Assembly (NCBI GenBank): GCA_905199225.1
Contig: CAJKFS010000017.1
Span: forward strand, 1 to 41,407
Reading direction: 5' to 3'
Length of the DNA stretch: 41,407 bases
From: an uncultured Collinsella sp.
GTDB lineage: Bacteria; Actinomycetota; Coriobacteriia; Coriobacteriales; Coriobacteriaceae
Of the stretch, positions 15,757 to 26,981 are shown piece after piece (position 1 is the first letter of the stretch; each line of letters starts with the position of its first letter). A program made the translations under genes and the position numbers. The notes under the pieces are model-generated. The model saw only the letters and a list, made by a program, of their open reading frames with translations. It searched no databases and was not told the origin of the DNA.

Positions 15757-16662
15757 ATGCGGCCCGGTGGCACTCAGACAAAGCGCGGCGCCGCGGTGCG
15801 CATCCGACGCCGACTGGGCTTGGCGCCTCGGGCGTACGTGCTGCTGTCGTGCTCGCTGGTGCTGGTCATAGCTGGCGTTACTGCCTATGGCATGACCGTG
15901 CCGTCCATGATGCAGGCGCATGCCGCACGCGAACCGCGCGTGGGGCATGAGGTCAAAAGCGATCTGGGCACCACGACTGGATATGCTTGGGCAAGTGTGG
16001 TCGGGCATATTGTGTTTGGCACCGACGATGCGGACGGCGCCGAGGCCCCGGACAACGAAGTCACGCTTGCCAATGGCAAAACCATCGTGCTCACCAACAC
16101 CAAGATCATCGATCGGTTGTCCAACAATAGCGTGGCGGCAACGGTGAATAAGGTCGAGCAGCAGAAGGAGCAGGACGCCCAGCAGTCCGGAAAGCCCGGT
16201 AGCTCGGATACTTCTGGCTCCGGCTCGGATTCGTCGAGTTCGGGCGGCGGCTCTGGGTCGGGTTCCTCTACCGGAGGGTCTGGAAACGGCGGTTCGACGG
16301 GCGGCAACACTGACAACGATGCAAACTCCGGTGGCCTTTCCGCTGCTGAAGAAGAGAGCATTCACAGCTGGCTTGTGACCAAGTACAACATGCTCGACGG
16401 CTATGTTTCTCGTGCCAATGACGTGGTCTCGACCTATAACTCTACGGGAGATCCCAGGCCGTGCGACAGCCTGGTCGGGGAGATGTTTGTCATTCGAGCC
16501 GAGTTCGGTCGTCAGACATTCTCGCCCCGGTCAAAGTGGTATCAGCAGTATGCCAATCTGTGGGGCTGTTACACCAACCTATGTCAATGGGTCGGCCATT
16601 ACGGCGATGATGACGTCGCGCTCGGTAACTTCAACAATAACGTGGCGGCGCTTGCCCTATGA
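15757..16662 (+). CDS. Membrane-anchored protein with Ser/Gly-rich linker
   Basis: A 301-residue protein not recognised by family. It has an Arg-rich N-terminus, a TM helix or uncleaved signal anchor (about 27-49), an extracytoplasmic domain of about 90 residues, a Ser/Gly-rich linker (about 145-193), and a C-terminal helical domain (about 194-301) rich in Trp/Tyr with Cys236, 271 and 276. GGAGGA lies 6 bases before the ATG at 15757; longer upstream readings cross the leader hairpin and are rejected. The stop overlaps the start of the following kinase gene by 4 bases (ATGA), so the two are translationally coupled. The context suggests an exported partner, sensor or substrate of that kinase, which is an inference. 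Confidence 0.8.
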   Translation: MRPGGTQTKRGAAVRIRRRLGLAPRAYVLLSCSLVLVIAGVTAYGMTVPSMMQAHAAREPRVGHEVKSDLGTTTGYAWASVVGHIVFGTDDADGAEAPDNEVTLANGKTIVLTNTKIIDRLSNNSVAATVNKVEQQKEQDAQQSGKPGSSDTSGSGSDSSSSGGGSGSGSSTGGSGNGGSTGGNTDNDANSGGLSAAEEESIHSWLVTKYNMLDGYVSRANDVVSTYNSTGDPRPCDSLVGEMFVIRAEFGRQTFSPRSKWYQQYANLWGCYTNLCQWVGHYGDDDVALGNFNNNVAALAL

Positions 16663-18503
16663 TGACCGATCTTGCATCCACCACACCACAGTCGCTCGGT
16701 CGCGATCCCATGGTCGGCCTGCGCCTGGCGCGTGTCGACGGGTTTGAGCCGGCCATTGCGCTCGGTCAGGACGAACTGACTGCCTATCTGCGTCGTTTTA
16801 CGATGCTGTTTGCCGACGATGCCACCATGCGCCGTGGCGGTATCGGCCGCGTGACGCGTGCCGTCAACGCCCAAGGCGAGGCCGTGGCACTCAAGCAGCT
16901 CATCTTGCCGGCGCGCGATGAGTTTGACGACGATGCCGCTCACGAGGCGCTGGTCGCCAAGTTCAAGGCGGCGTTTCGCGAGGAATACGAATGCCATCGC
17001 GCCCTTTCGGGCCTTAAGGGCTTTCCCCGCCTCTATGGCTGGGGCGAGGTCGACGGTGTGCCTGCAATTGTCATGGAATGGGTCGAGGGCGAGACGCTTG
17101 CCCGCTTGCGTTCGCGACTTGCCGTGGGCGATGCCGGACGCCTGTCGCCGCTTGTGGCGGCGCGTCTGGGTCGCGACCTGTTCGATCTGCTCTGCCGTAT
17201 GAGCCTGGTGGGCGAGGGCTTTGTCCATCGCGATATCTCGCCCGCTAATATTATGGTGCGCACGGCGCGTCTACCGCTTGACCGGCAGCTTGCCGAGGGC
17301 ACCTTTGACCTGTGCCTGATCGACTTTGGCTCGTCGCTGGCGCTTGAGCCTGCGTCGGCCGTGGCCGGTACCGGCGGCAAGGCGTCGTTTACGGAGCGTT
17401 ATGCGACGCTGCGTCGCGCGACGGTGGCCTACGCTCCGCCCGAGATGCTCACCGACGATATTCCCGACCTGCGCGCTTTGCGTATGTCGCCGGCGATCGA
17501 CGTCTATGCCGCGGCAAGCACGGTTTACGAGCTCATTGCCGGCGTCGCGCCATACGAAGCCGCGCCGGGCACTTCGGGCGCCTCGGGTTCGCGCAAAAGG
17601 ACGCGCGACATCGCGAGCCCCTACCGTCTCAAAATGGACACGCGGCCCGACTATCCCATTGGTGCCCATGCGCCCGGTTGTGATTTGACTCAGCTGCTTC
17701 GTCGTGAGCCCGATGTGGCGCTCGCCGCGGCCGAGCAGGCCCAGCAGCTAGGGCTTGAGCCGGATTCCGAAGAGCTACGCGATGCGCTGGCGTTTGTCGA
17801 TGCCCAGCTGTTCGACGTGGTGATGGCCTGTCTGTCCAGCCATCAAAAAGATCGTCCCGAGCCGGCGGCGGTCGAGGCGGCGCTCTCGGCGTTTTGTGAC
17901 CACTATGCGCAAAATGTCGGTCGTTCGCTCCGCGGCGAGCCGCTCACGCCGTGCCCCATGGATGCGTCTGGCCGCGCGGTTCGTCGCGCGCTGATGGTCG
18001 GCGCGACGGTCGTCTGTGGCGTGGTTTGGGCTGTGGTCGTGGTTTCGGCCGCGCTGCTGGCGTCGGGCGCTCGCGTGACGGCGACTTTGGGATCGCTCGC
18101 GTGGTCTGGGTCGCTACCGGGTATTATTGCCGCACTGGCGTTGGCGCTGCCAGGCATAGCCGGCGGTGCCGCGGGGGCACTTGCGCGCGATCGGCGCTCG
18201 GGCTTCCTGCAGGGTGTGCTTGCGCTTTCTGCCTGCGAGGTTCCGGTGCTGGTTGTGGCTGCATGTAGCGTATTTTCCCAACGCGCCGTGATGGGCGGCC
18301 TTGTTGCCGCTCTGGTTGCAACCTATACGCTTACGTGGTTTTTGCTTGCGATGGGCTTTGCCTTTGAACTTCCCGTTTCGGCACCGCGACGCACAAAAGC
18401 CCAGATGGCGACTCCGCTTGCCGGTGGAGCCGCAGCTGCCCGTACTTTTGGCGGACCTGTCGAAGTATCGTCCGATTCTATTTCTACGACCAAGGAGGCC
18501 TAG
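16659..18503 (+). CDS. Ser/Thr protein kinase with C-terminal TM segments
   Basis: A 614-residue kinase (613 if the second ATG, at 16662, is used). The kinase domain spans about 50-310: Gly-rich GGIGRV near 60-65, VALK (Lys79), HRD at 190-192 followed by ISPAN, DFG at 222-224 and APPEM. The Lys usually found two positions after the catalytic Asp is Ser here (HRDIS instead of HRDLK), an atypical catalytic loop. A roughly 130-residue cytoplasmic stretch follows, then about four TM helices (about 444-570) and a short polar tail. No PASTA or other extracellular sensor domain is visible; the coupled upstream gene could supply one. It sits between the anchored protein and an FHA protein. Confidence 0.88.
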   Translation: MMTDLASTTPQSLGRDPMVGLRLARVDGFEPAIALGQDELTAYLRRFTMLFADDATMRRGGIGRVTRAVNAQGEAVALKQLILPARDEFDDDAAHEALVAKFKAAFREEYECHRALSGLKGFPRLYGWGEVDGVPAIVMEWVEGETLARLRSRLAVGDAGRLSPLVAARLGRDLFDLLCRMSLVGEGFVHRDISPANIMVRTARLPLDRQLAEGTFDLCLIDFGSSLALEPASAVAGTGGKASFTERYATLRRATVAYAPPEMLTDDIPDLRALRMSPAIDVYAAASTVYELIAGVAPYEAAPGTSGASGSRKRTRDIASPYRLKMDTRPDYPIGAHAPGCDLTQLLRREPDVALAAAEQAQQLGLEPDSEELRDALAFVDAQLFDVVMACLSSHQKDRPEPAAVEAALSAFCDHYAQNVGRSLRGEPLTPCPMDASGRAVRRALMVGATVVCGVVWAVVVVSAALLASGARVTATLGSLAWSGSLPGIIAALALALPGIAGGAAGALARDRRSGFLQGVLALSACEVPVLVVAACSVFSQRAVMGGLVAALVATYTLTWFLLAMGFAFELPVSAPRRTKAQMATPLAGGAAAARTFGGPVEVSSDSISTTKEA

Positions 18504-18506
18504 GTC

Positions 18507-19445
18507 ATGGCATCTCAAGTTGAGCTCACCCCATGCGGGGCCATGTTTGACATCTTTAAGCGTGTGGCGCATCTGAGCCATATCGAGCTGTGCGGCTTGG
18601 TGCTTTCGTCCCGTCCGCTCGCCGACGGCCGCAGCCCGCAGAGCCGAGCCGCCGATCGCTCTTGGGTTTCCCGCTTTATCGTTCGCGCGCCGGTCGGCAC
18701 GCTTCAGCAGCGCTACTTTGCCGAATACGGTACCTCGGCTGCGCGTATTATGTCGCAACTGGCCCTGCGCCAGCGCAATCCCATGGACTCCACGGCTGTG
18801 ATCAATATGGTGTGCGGTCCTGCAGGTGAACCGATGGTACGCGCGCTCGAAGAGTGCCACCAGGACACGAATCTCTATCGCAACGCGCTCGATCGCCTGT
18901 CCCAGGCGGCGGAACTCATGCCCGCCGAGCGCGCCGAGGCCGTGCTGGTGCTGTTTGTCGCCGTCGGTTGTTCGGCGGATGTGCGGTCCTCGGTGAACTA
19001 TGCCATCGACTACGCGCACGCGACCTGTGGCGGAGGAACATCCACGCCGCGTTCGCTTGGCATGTCGATGACCGCGGGCGAACGCGAACCCGCCCCGGCG
19101 CACCCCTTGGGCTTGCTGCGCGTACAAAACAGTTTTGTCGTGAGCGCCCCGCGCTGGATTCAGCCGAGCGAGCAGGGTGTTGAGATTGGCGCGCTGGCCA
19201 CTGGTGAGGGCGATATTACCGACGTCGGCGACGATGTCTCGGCCCGCCATGCTCATATCTGGTGCGATGCTCAAAATATCTGGCACGTCGAGGACTTGTC
19301 GTCCACCAACGGAACCGTGGTGGTAAACGGGGCCACGCGCGTCTGCATTCAGGTCGAGCCCGGCCGCTCCGCCCAACTTAATCCCGGCGACGAGCTCAAG
19401 CTCGGCGAATCCACCACCTGCGCCATCCTCTTCGGTGCCCTCTAG
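18507..19445 (+). CDS. FHA-domain protein with degenerate phosphothreonine site
   Basis: A 312-residue cytoplasmic protein. Residues 1-200 form an unrecognised, largely helical domain with several Cys. The C-terminal FHA domain (about 225-310) has VSARHA, LSSTNGTVVVNG and LNPGDELKLG, but the usual IGR is IGA, so the Arg that contacts phosphate is missing. AAGGAGG lies close upstream, and the gene starts 3 bases after the kinase stop, so it is the third gene of this operon. It may bind its partner without phosphothreonine or through altered contacts. FHA fold is fairly sure; ligand unknown. Confidence 0.85.
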   Translation: MASQVELTPCGAMFDIFKRVAHLSHIELCGLVLSSRPLADGRSPQSRAADRSWVSRFIVRAPVGTLQQRYFAEYGTSAARIMSQLALRQRNPMDSTAVINMVCGPAGEPMVRALEECHQDTNLYRNALDRLSQAAELMPAERAEAVLVLFVAVGCSADVRSSVNYAIDYAHATCGGGTSTPRSLGMSMTAGEREPAPAHPLGLLRVQNSFVVSAPRWIQPSEQGVEIGALATGEGDITDVGDDVSARHAHIWCDAQNIWHVEDLSSTNGTVVVNGATRVCIQVEPGRSAQLNPGDELKLGESTTCAILFGAL

Positions 19446-19460
19446 CCAACCCTCAATAAG

Positions 19461-19523
19461 TTGCGGTGAAATACGGACTGTTTAAGGCTCTGAGCAGCAA
19501 AAACAGTCCCTATTTCACCGCAA
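19461..19523. repeat. Extragenic palindrome, 23-bp arms
   Basis: The arms (19461-19483 and 19501-19523) pair over 23 positions with one mismatch (19474/19510) around a 17-base loop. The outer 13 bases read TTGCGGTGAAATA. It lies 15 bases after the FHA gene stop. The near-perfect long arms suggest a dispersed REP/MITE-like element. No T tract follows, so it is not a typical terminator. Confidence 0.6.
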
Positions 19524-19631
19524 CTGCCGTATGGTTCCCGGGGGACATTTTGCTCGGCGCTGGGCATTCGATAGTCACCCGAGGTAAACCTTTACCGCCC
19601 GCCTATATTTGCCGAAATTACACTTGACGGC

Positions 19632-19641
19632 GGGGTACAAT
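19632..19641 (+). promoter_or_regulatory. Candidate -10 region of nifJ
   Basis: GGGG followed directly by TACAAT (19636-19641). It is the best promoter-like box in the nifJ upstream region, and would give a leader of roughly 275 bases. Confidence 0.4.
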
Positions 19642-19922
19642 AAACCCGCATGCGGATTTTCGTTGCGGGCGCTTCCCATCGCCGGGGCGTGCCCGGGAGC
19701 ATCCGGCATGCAGCCTTTGCGGCGCTCGGTCATGTGCAAGACGGGCGGTCGGGTCTGTGGGGCGCATCAGCTGGCCCTCGCCTCGGCATGCCTTCTCTCC
19801 ACGCCATGTACCTGCTGCTGAGCCTGCCTGCCAGATGATTGGAAGCAACAGCGAAAATCCCATCACGCCAACATCCCGGCGATCGCCGGGGCCTGTATAC
19901 CTATATGAGAGGAGAGGGGTAT
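19642..19922 (+). other. Long GC-rich 5' leader of nifJ
   Basis: About 280 bases without a convincing gene. It contains a small hairpin (CCCGCA / TGCGGG, 19645-19669) and other GC-rich self-complementary stretches. It ends in the ribosome binding site AGGAGAGGGG before the ATG. No known riboswitch consensus was recognised. Confidence 0.4.
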
Positions 19923-23462
<3,540 letters not shown>

Positions 23463-23472
23463 GTCTCCCACC

Positions 23473-23597
23473 GCAGGATCTGAGGGCTGACCTTCGCGGA
23501 CGTCCTCGGACATGAAAGAACCCCCGCTGCGCACTACGTGCGGCGGGGGTTCTTTCGTCCTGCGGAGTGTCCGCGAAGGTCAGCCCTCAGATCCTGC
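23473..23597. repeat. 125-bp near-palindrome enclosing a terminator
   Basis: A perfect 29-bp inverted repeat (23473-23501 with 23569-23597) encloses a second perfect 13-bp stem. The whole forms an unusually long hairpin starting 11 bases after the nifJ stop. It looks like an inserted palindromic element or an extended bidirectional terminator. Confidence 0.75.
23515..23555 (+). terminator. Terminator of nifJ
   Basis: A 13-bp stem (AAAGAACCCCCGC / GCGGGGGTTCTTT) with a further inner 5-bp stem (23530-23542). The A and T flanks make it a plausible Rho-independent terminator in both directions. Confidence 0.8.
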
Positions 23598-23668
23598 TAC
23601 GACTACGTCCTTGGATTGTGTGGCTGAATGAAGGACGTGGTTGGTGGGGCCTTTTGTCCCGGTCGCTG

Positions 23669-23771
23669 TTTCGCGGCTTTGCCGCGAAAGGCGCGTTGCT
23701 TTGGGGATGGATGGGGGGCGGGGTTGTTGCGGCTTCTTATCCCTTTGCTTTTTCGCGGCTTTGCCGCGAAA
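23669..23771. repeat. Two identical 21-bp palindromes
   Basis: The hairpin TTTCGCGGC-TTT-GCCGCGAAA occurs at 23669-23689 and again at 23751-23771, with start points 82 bases apart. The rest of the 23598-23832 gap shows no gene. These look like REP-type extragenic palindromes. Confidence 0.65.
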
Positions 23772-23832
23772 CGCGCAGCACCTTGGGAAATGCATTGATG
23801 CGTGGACGGGGCTGGATTGAGGATTCAAATGG

Positions 23833-25194
23833 CTAGAGAGATATGGGCGCGAACGAGAAATCGTTATTGGGGTCATCCTTTTCCATAAACTCATCGAGAC
23901 AAAACGTCATGTAGATTGGAACGTACAGAACCTTGCCCTCTTTGCTGAGGTTCTCGTGGCTCAGTACAACGGCCTCGGGAATTTTGTACTCGCCCACACT
24001 CATCAGACGATCGAGAGCCGCATGCGCTCGAACCTTCTTGCCCGATTTGACCTCGATTGGGACAACATGCCCGTGGGCGCCTTCGATCACAAAGTCAACT
24101 TCACCGACCTCACGCGTTTGGTAGTACCATGCATCCGCCCCGAGGGCAACGAGTTCCTGCGCGACCACGTTCTCATAGAGACCACCAAGGTTGGGAGTTT
24201 TCATATCAAGATAGACAGAGCGTGCAGTGCTGCCGGGGTATCGCGATGCGAGCATGCCTGTATCAGACTCGTATAGTTTGAAGGCTGTCGTTTTCTCCGT
24301 CCTCTTGAGAGGACTCCGTGGCTCCGTCACCCTGGCGACCATCAATCCAACACCTGCGTTAACAAGCCACAGGAAATCCTGCTCATATTTTTTAAGGCGA
24401 GCTCCCTCACCCAGAGACGAAACAACAAAGCGATGAGACTCCGCCTCAAGCTGAACGGGAATTTGCTCAAAAATCGACCGAACGTTAAACGCTCGAGTCG
24501 ATGCATATTTTGAGATATCGCTTTTGTACTGATCGACCAGCTGAGTTTGAAGCTCACGTGTGCTCACGAGCGAATAACCCGAATCAATATAGTTCTGAAC
24601 GACCTCCGGCATACCGCCGCAAACGATATAAGCTCTATAGTTCTTGAGCATCGCCTCATGAATATAGTTTTCGACAGGATGTTTCTCGACAAGGCAGCTG
24701 CGAATGCCTGCAAGCACATTCTCGCTGACGCTGTTTGCCCAACAAAACTCTTCAAAATCCATCGGGCGCATAACAATGTGCTCTACATACCCCACCGGAA
24801 AAGAAGAGATCCCCTTAAACTCAGTCCCAAGCATAGACCCCGAGAAGACATAGCTAAAGCGCCCATCCTCGACCAACGCCTTCATGAGTGTAACGATCTG
24901 CGGATACTCCTGAATCTCATCGACAAAGACAAGCGTATCGCCCTCAACAAGCGGCGCATCCGCAAGAAGGGCTACGCGGTTGATAAAGTCAACGGAGTTC
25001 TTTGCGCCAACAAGTGCATTCCTTGCTTCGACATCGAGTAGTAAATTGACCTCAAAATACGACGCGTAGTTGCTTTTTCCAAACGCGCGAATCGCATAGC
25101 TCTTGCCAATCTGACGCGCACCAGTAACGAGTAATGCCTTATTGGAGTTATTCTTCCAGCTCAAAAGCCTATCAGTGACCTTACGGCGTAGCAT
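23833..25194 (-). CDS. AAA ATPase with DUF4143-type C-terminal domain
   Basis: A 453-residue protein of the widespread prokaryotic ATPase family with a DUF4143 C-terminus. Walker A is GARQIGKS (25-32), Walker B is VFVDEIQ (89-95). After a helical middle region, the C-terminal part has GEVDFVIE followed by PIEVKSGK, a pattern like the PD-(D/E)xK nuclease fold. Cellular role of this family is not established; stress or defence roles have been suggested. The start at 25194 follows a GGGGG run 4 bases upstream; an upstream TTG at 25212 is less likely. It stands alone, and the region before it is A+T-rich with three direct repeats. Composition is lower in GC than neighbouring genes, hinting at horizontal gain. 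Confidence 0.88.
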   Translation of the reverse strand: MLRRKVTDRLLSWKNNSNKALLVTGARQIGKSYAIRAFGKSNYASYFEVNLLLDVEARNALVGAKNSVDFINRVALLADAPLVEGDTLVFVDEIQEYPQIVTLMKALVEDGRFSYVFSGSMLGTEFKGISSFPVGYVEHIVMRPMDFEEFCWANSVSENVLAGIRSCLVEKHPVENYIHEAMLKNYRAYIVCGGMPEVVQNYIDSGYSLVSTRELQTQLVDQYKSDISKYASTRAFNVRSIFEQIPVQLEAESHRFVVSSLGEGARLKKYEQDFLWLVNAGVGLMVARVTEPRSPLKRTEKTTAFKLYESDTGMLASRYPGSTARSVYLDMKTPNLGGLYENVVAQELVALGADAWYYQTREVGEVDFVIEGAHGHVVPIEVKSGKKVRAHAALDRLMSVGEYKIPEAVVLSHENLSKEGKVLYVPIYMTFCLDEFMEKDDPNNDFSFAPISL

Positions 25195-25209
25195 TAAACC
25201 CCCAAATGA

Positions 25210-25292
25210 CAAAAATTAACAGATAGAATCGCCTAAAATCATACAAAAATTGGCAGATAATATTGTCGTAAATATACAAAAATTGGGAGATA
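25210..25292. repeat. Three 16-bp direct repeats upstream of the ATPase gene
   Basis: CAAAAATTAACAGATA (25210-25225), CAAAAATTGGCAGATA (25244-25259) and CAAAAATTGGGAGATA (25277-25292), start to start 34 and 33 bases. That is about three helical turns each, so all three lie on one face of the DNA. They occupy the promoter region of the minus-strand ATPase gene. Confidence 0.75.
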
Positions 25293-25346
25293 GCAAAGGT
25301 TCGAATAGGCCTCAAAGCCACTGAAACAGTGCTCTACTTTGCGAAG

Positions 25347-25380
25347 GGGCTGGGGACGCTGTTGGGTGCGTCTCCAGCCC
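25347..25380 (-). terminator. Hairpin after the unknown two-gene unit
   Basis: A 13-bp stem (25347-25359 with 25368-25380, one G-U pair) and an 8-base loop, about 55 bases beyond the stop at 25436 on the minus strand. No clear T tract, so moderate support only. Confidence 0.45.
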
Positions 25381-25435
25381 TCTGATTCTTACTTTGGATC
25401 CCGATGGTGGGGTGTTGTCGGTGCTGCTTGCTTGG

Positions 25436-25960
25436 TTACCTTGTCTCGCCGGACTCCGTGCGTAGGCGGTAGCCGTGGACGAGGTCGCTGATGGCCGGCC
25501 AGGGAATCTGGCGATCAACCCAAAATTGGAGCTGGACCAGATAGCGCTCGGTGGCGCGGGTGAGGGCTGCAAACTGTTCGTGAGTCTCTACCTGGGCGTA
25601 GAGGTCGCGGCTGTGGGCGAGGATTGCCGTGGTGTCATCCATTTTGCCGGTGACGTCGAAGGCGCCCGAGAACCAGTCGCACAGGCGTGCGGCACTGTTT
25701 TTGATCGTTGCGAGGTCGGCGGTGCCGTCGTTGGCGTTTTCGTTGGCCTGGGCTCGCAGGAGGGAGAGGGCGTCGGCGGCGTTCATGCAGTAACCGACGG
25801 TGAAGTTCCAGACGGCGAATTCGCGGCCGGTGTCGAGTTTGCGGCGGCGCATGTAGTCGATGTCACGCGGTTCCTCGAGCATCATTTGATCGGCGAGGGC
25901 CTCAAGTGCAGTGGTGTACTCGGCAAGGTCGAGCGTGAGCAGATTGTTGATATCCATCAT
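25436..25960 (-). CDS. Hypothetical protein, partner of DUF3830-like gene
   Basis: A 174-residue cytoplasmic protein, predicted mostly alpha-helical, without recognisable motifs or TM segments. GGAGG lies 7 bases before the first ATG at 25960; a second ATG follows directly. It starts 2 bases after the stop of the upstream DUF3830-like gene, so they form one unit and probably act together. The regular helical spacing might suit a small all-helical bundle. Function unknown. Confidence 0.75.
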   Translation of the reverse strand: MMDINNLLTLDLAEYTTALEALADQMMLEEPRDIDYMRRRKLDTGREFAVWNFTVGYCMNAADALSLLRAQANENANDGTADLATIKNSAARLCDWFSGAFDVTGKMDDTTAILAHSRDLYAQVETHEQFAALTRATERYLVQLQFWVDRQIPWPAISDLVHGYRLRTESGETR

Positions 25961-25962
25961 CT

Positions 25963-26379
25963 TTAGGCCTCCGTTTCGATCTCGACGATTTCGTTTTTAA
26001 TGTACATGCCCTGGTTGTTCCAGACATTGCGGCAGGCGGCGGCAAAACGCTCGCGGTCGGCTTCGCAGATGCGGGCGAACATGTTGCAGGTGCCAAAGGG
26101 CTCGCACACGTCAAAGAAGATGCAGATTGACGACCATCCGCCATACCAGCTCACGGCGCCCGCTGGCTCGTGAAAGACGGGGTTCTCGATGTGCTCGTAA
26201 TTGGCGATGGGGCCCGAGACAGGATAGGTTACCTCGGCATCGCAGATCTTGGCCGAAAAGATACGTGACTCGACCGGACAGGACGATTCGAACAGCTTGC
26301 ATGCCTCGGGAGCCTTGTTCCAGAGCATGTCGGCGAGAAACGTCTCGCCATTCAGCGTGATCTTGAGCATTTTTGTCAT
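25963..26379 (-). CDS. DUF3830-like (cyclophilin-like) protein
   Basis: A 138-residue protein. The pattern ITLNGETFLADMLWNKAPE followed by a conserved beta-rich body (PVSGP, VSWYG, CIFFD segments) resembles the DUF3830 family with a cyclophilin-like fold. DUF3830 proteins often occur near amidohydrolases and transporters in catabolic loci, and an amidohydrolase and permease lie about 4-5 kb away, which may be chance. The start at 26379 has GAGGAGG 8 bases upstream. Six Cys in a small protein are notable. Family call is by pattern only. Confidence 0.7.
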   Translation of the reverse strand: MTKMLKITLNGETFLADMLWNKAPEACKLFESSCPVESRIFSAKICDAEVTYPVSGPIANYEHIENPVFHEPAGAVSWYGGWSSICIFFDVCEPFGTCNMFARICEADRERFAAACRNVWNNQGMYIKNEIVEIETEA

Positions 26380-26981
26380 AGTAAGGACCTCCTCAATCCG
26401 TCGCTCAAGGGGTTCGCTGGCGGATAAGGAGAAGACAGCAGCGGGGTCGCCGAACCCAAACTTCACGACAAATCTCTGTCGCCCCAGCCCGCGCTGTTCT
26501 TCGCTAAAGTACCATGCAGCAATTGCGCGCGCAATATCAGTTTTTGATTTTCTGGAAGCGGCAATCGACGAGACGGCTCGCCGGCTGCCGGCCGACGCGC
26601 GGTATGGGCGCTCGTCTATTCCTTAAGTTGGATGAAAAACGCCATGTTATTGCAGGGCTGCATACTCGTCCAATAAGTGCATAGAATCTCGTATAGTGCG
26701 AGTAAGATATTGCGCTGTCTGTTTTGTGTTTAGCAAAGATATAGTTTGCATAATCTGGTCTAATCCCTGCTCTATTAAAATAAAGTTGCACGTAAATGGC
26801 GTAGATATGCTTGAGCTGGGGTTCTGTACGCTGAGCGGATAAAAACGACCGTTCACCGTTCCGCTATTTTCAAAATGAATAAAATGAGCGATAAAGAGAA
26901 TATAAACCTTAATAAACTCGCGTATCGCACGGACGCGGGTTATTAATGGGTTGTAGGCCTTTTACAGAAAGGATTCCAGCA
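26380..26981. other. 602-bp divergent intergenic region
   Basis: Between the DUF3830-like gene (minus) and arcC (plus). The first third is GC-rich; from about 26640 it becomes clearly A+T-rich. No gene is convincing: the longest frames (26537-26791 and 26647-26856, minus) lack ribosome binding sites. TTGCATAATCT at 26746-26756 repeats a string also present at 14410-14420. It probably carries the regulatory region of arcC. Confidence 0.5.

Noticed and set aside
25290..25312. GGTTCGAAT string resembling a tRNA T arm
   Set aside because: No acceptor, D or anticodon stems could be drawn around it.
26647..26856. Small minus-strand ORF of 69 codons before arcC
   Set aside because: GTG start without ribosome binding site, no motif; probably chance in A+T-rich intergenic DNA.
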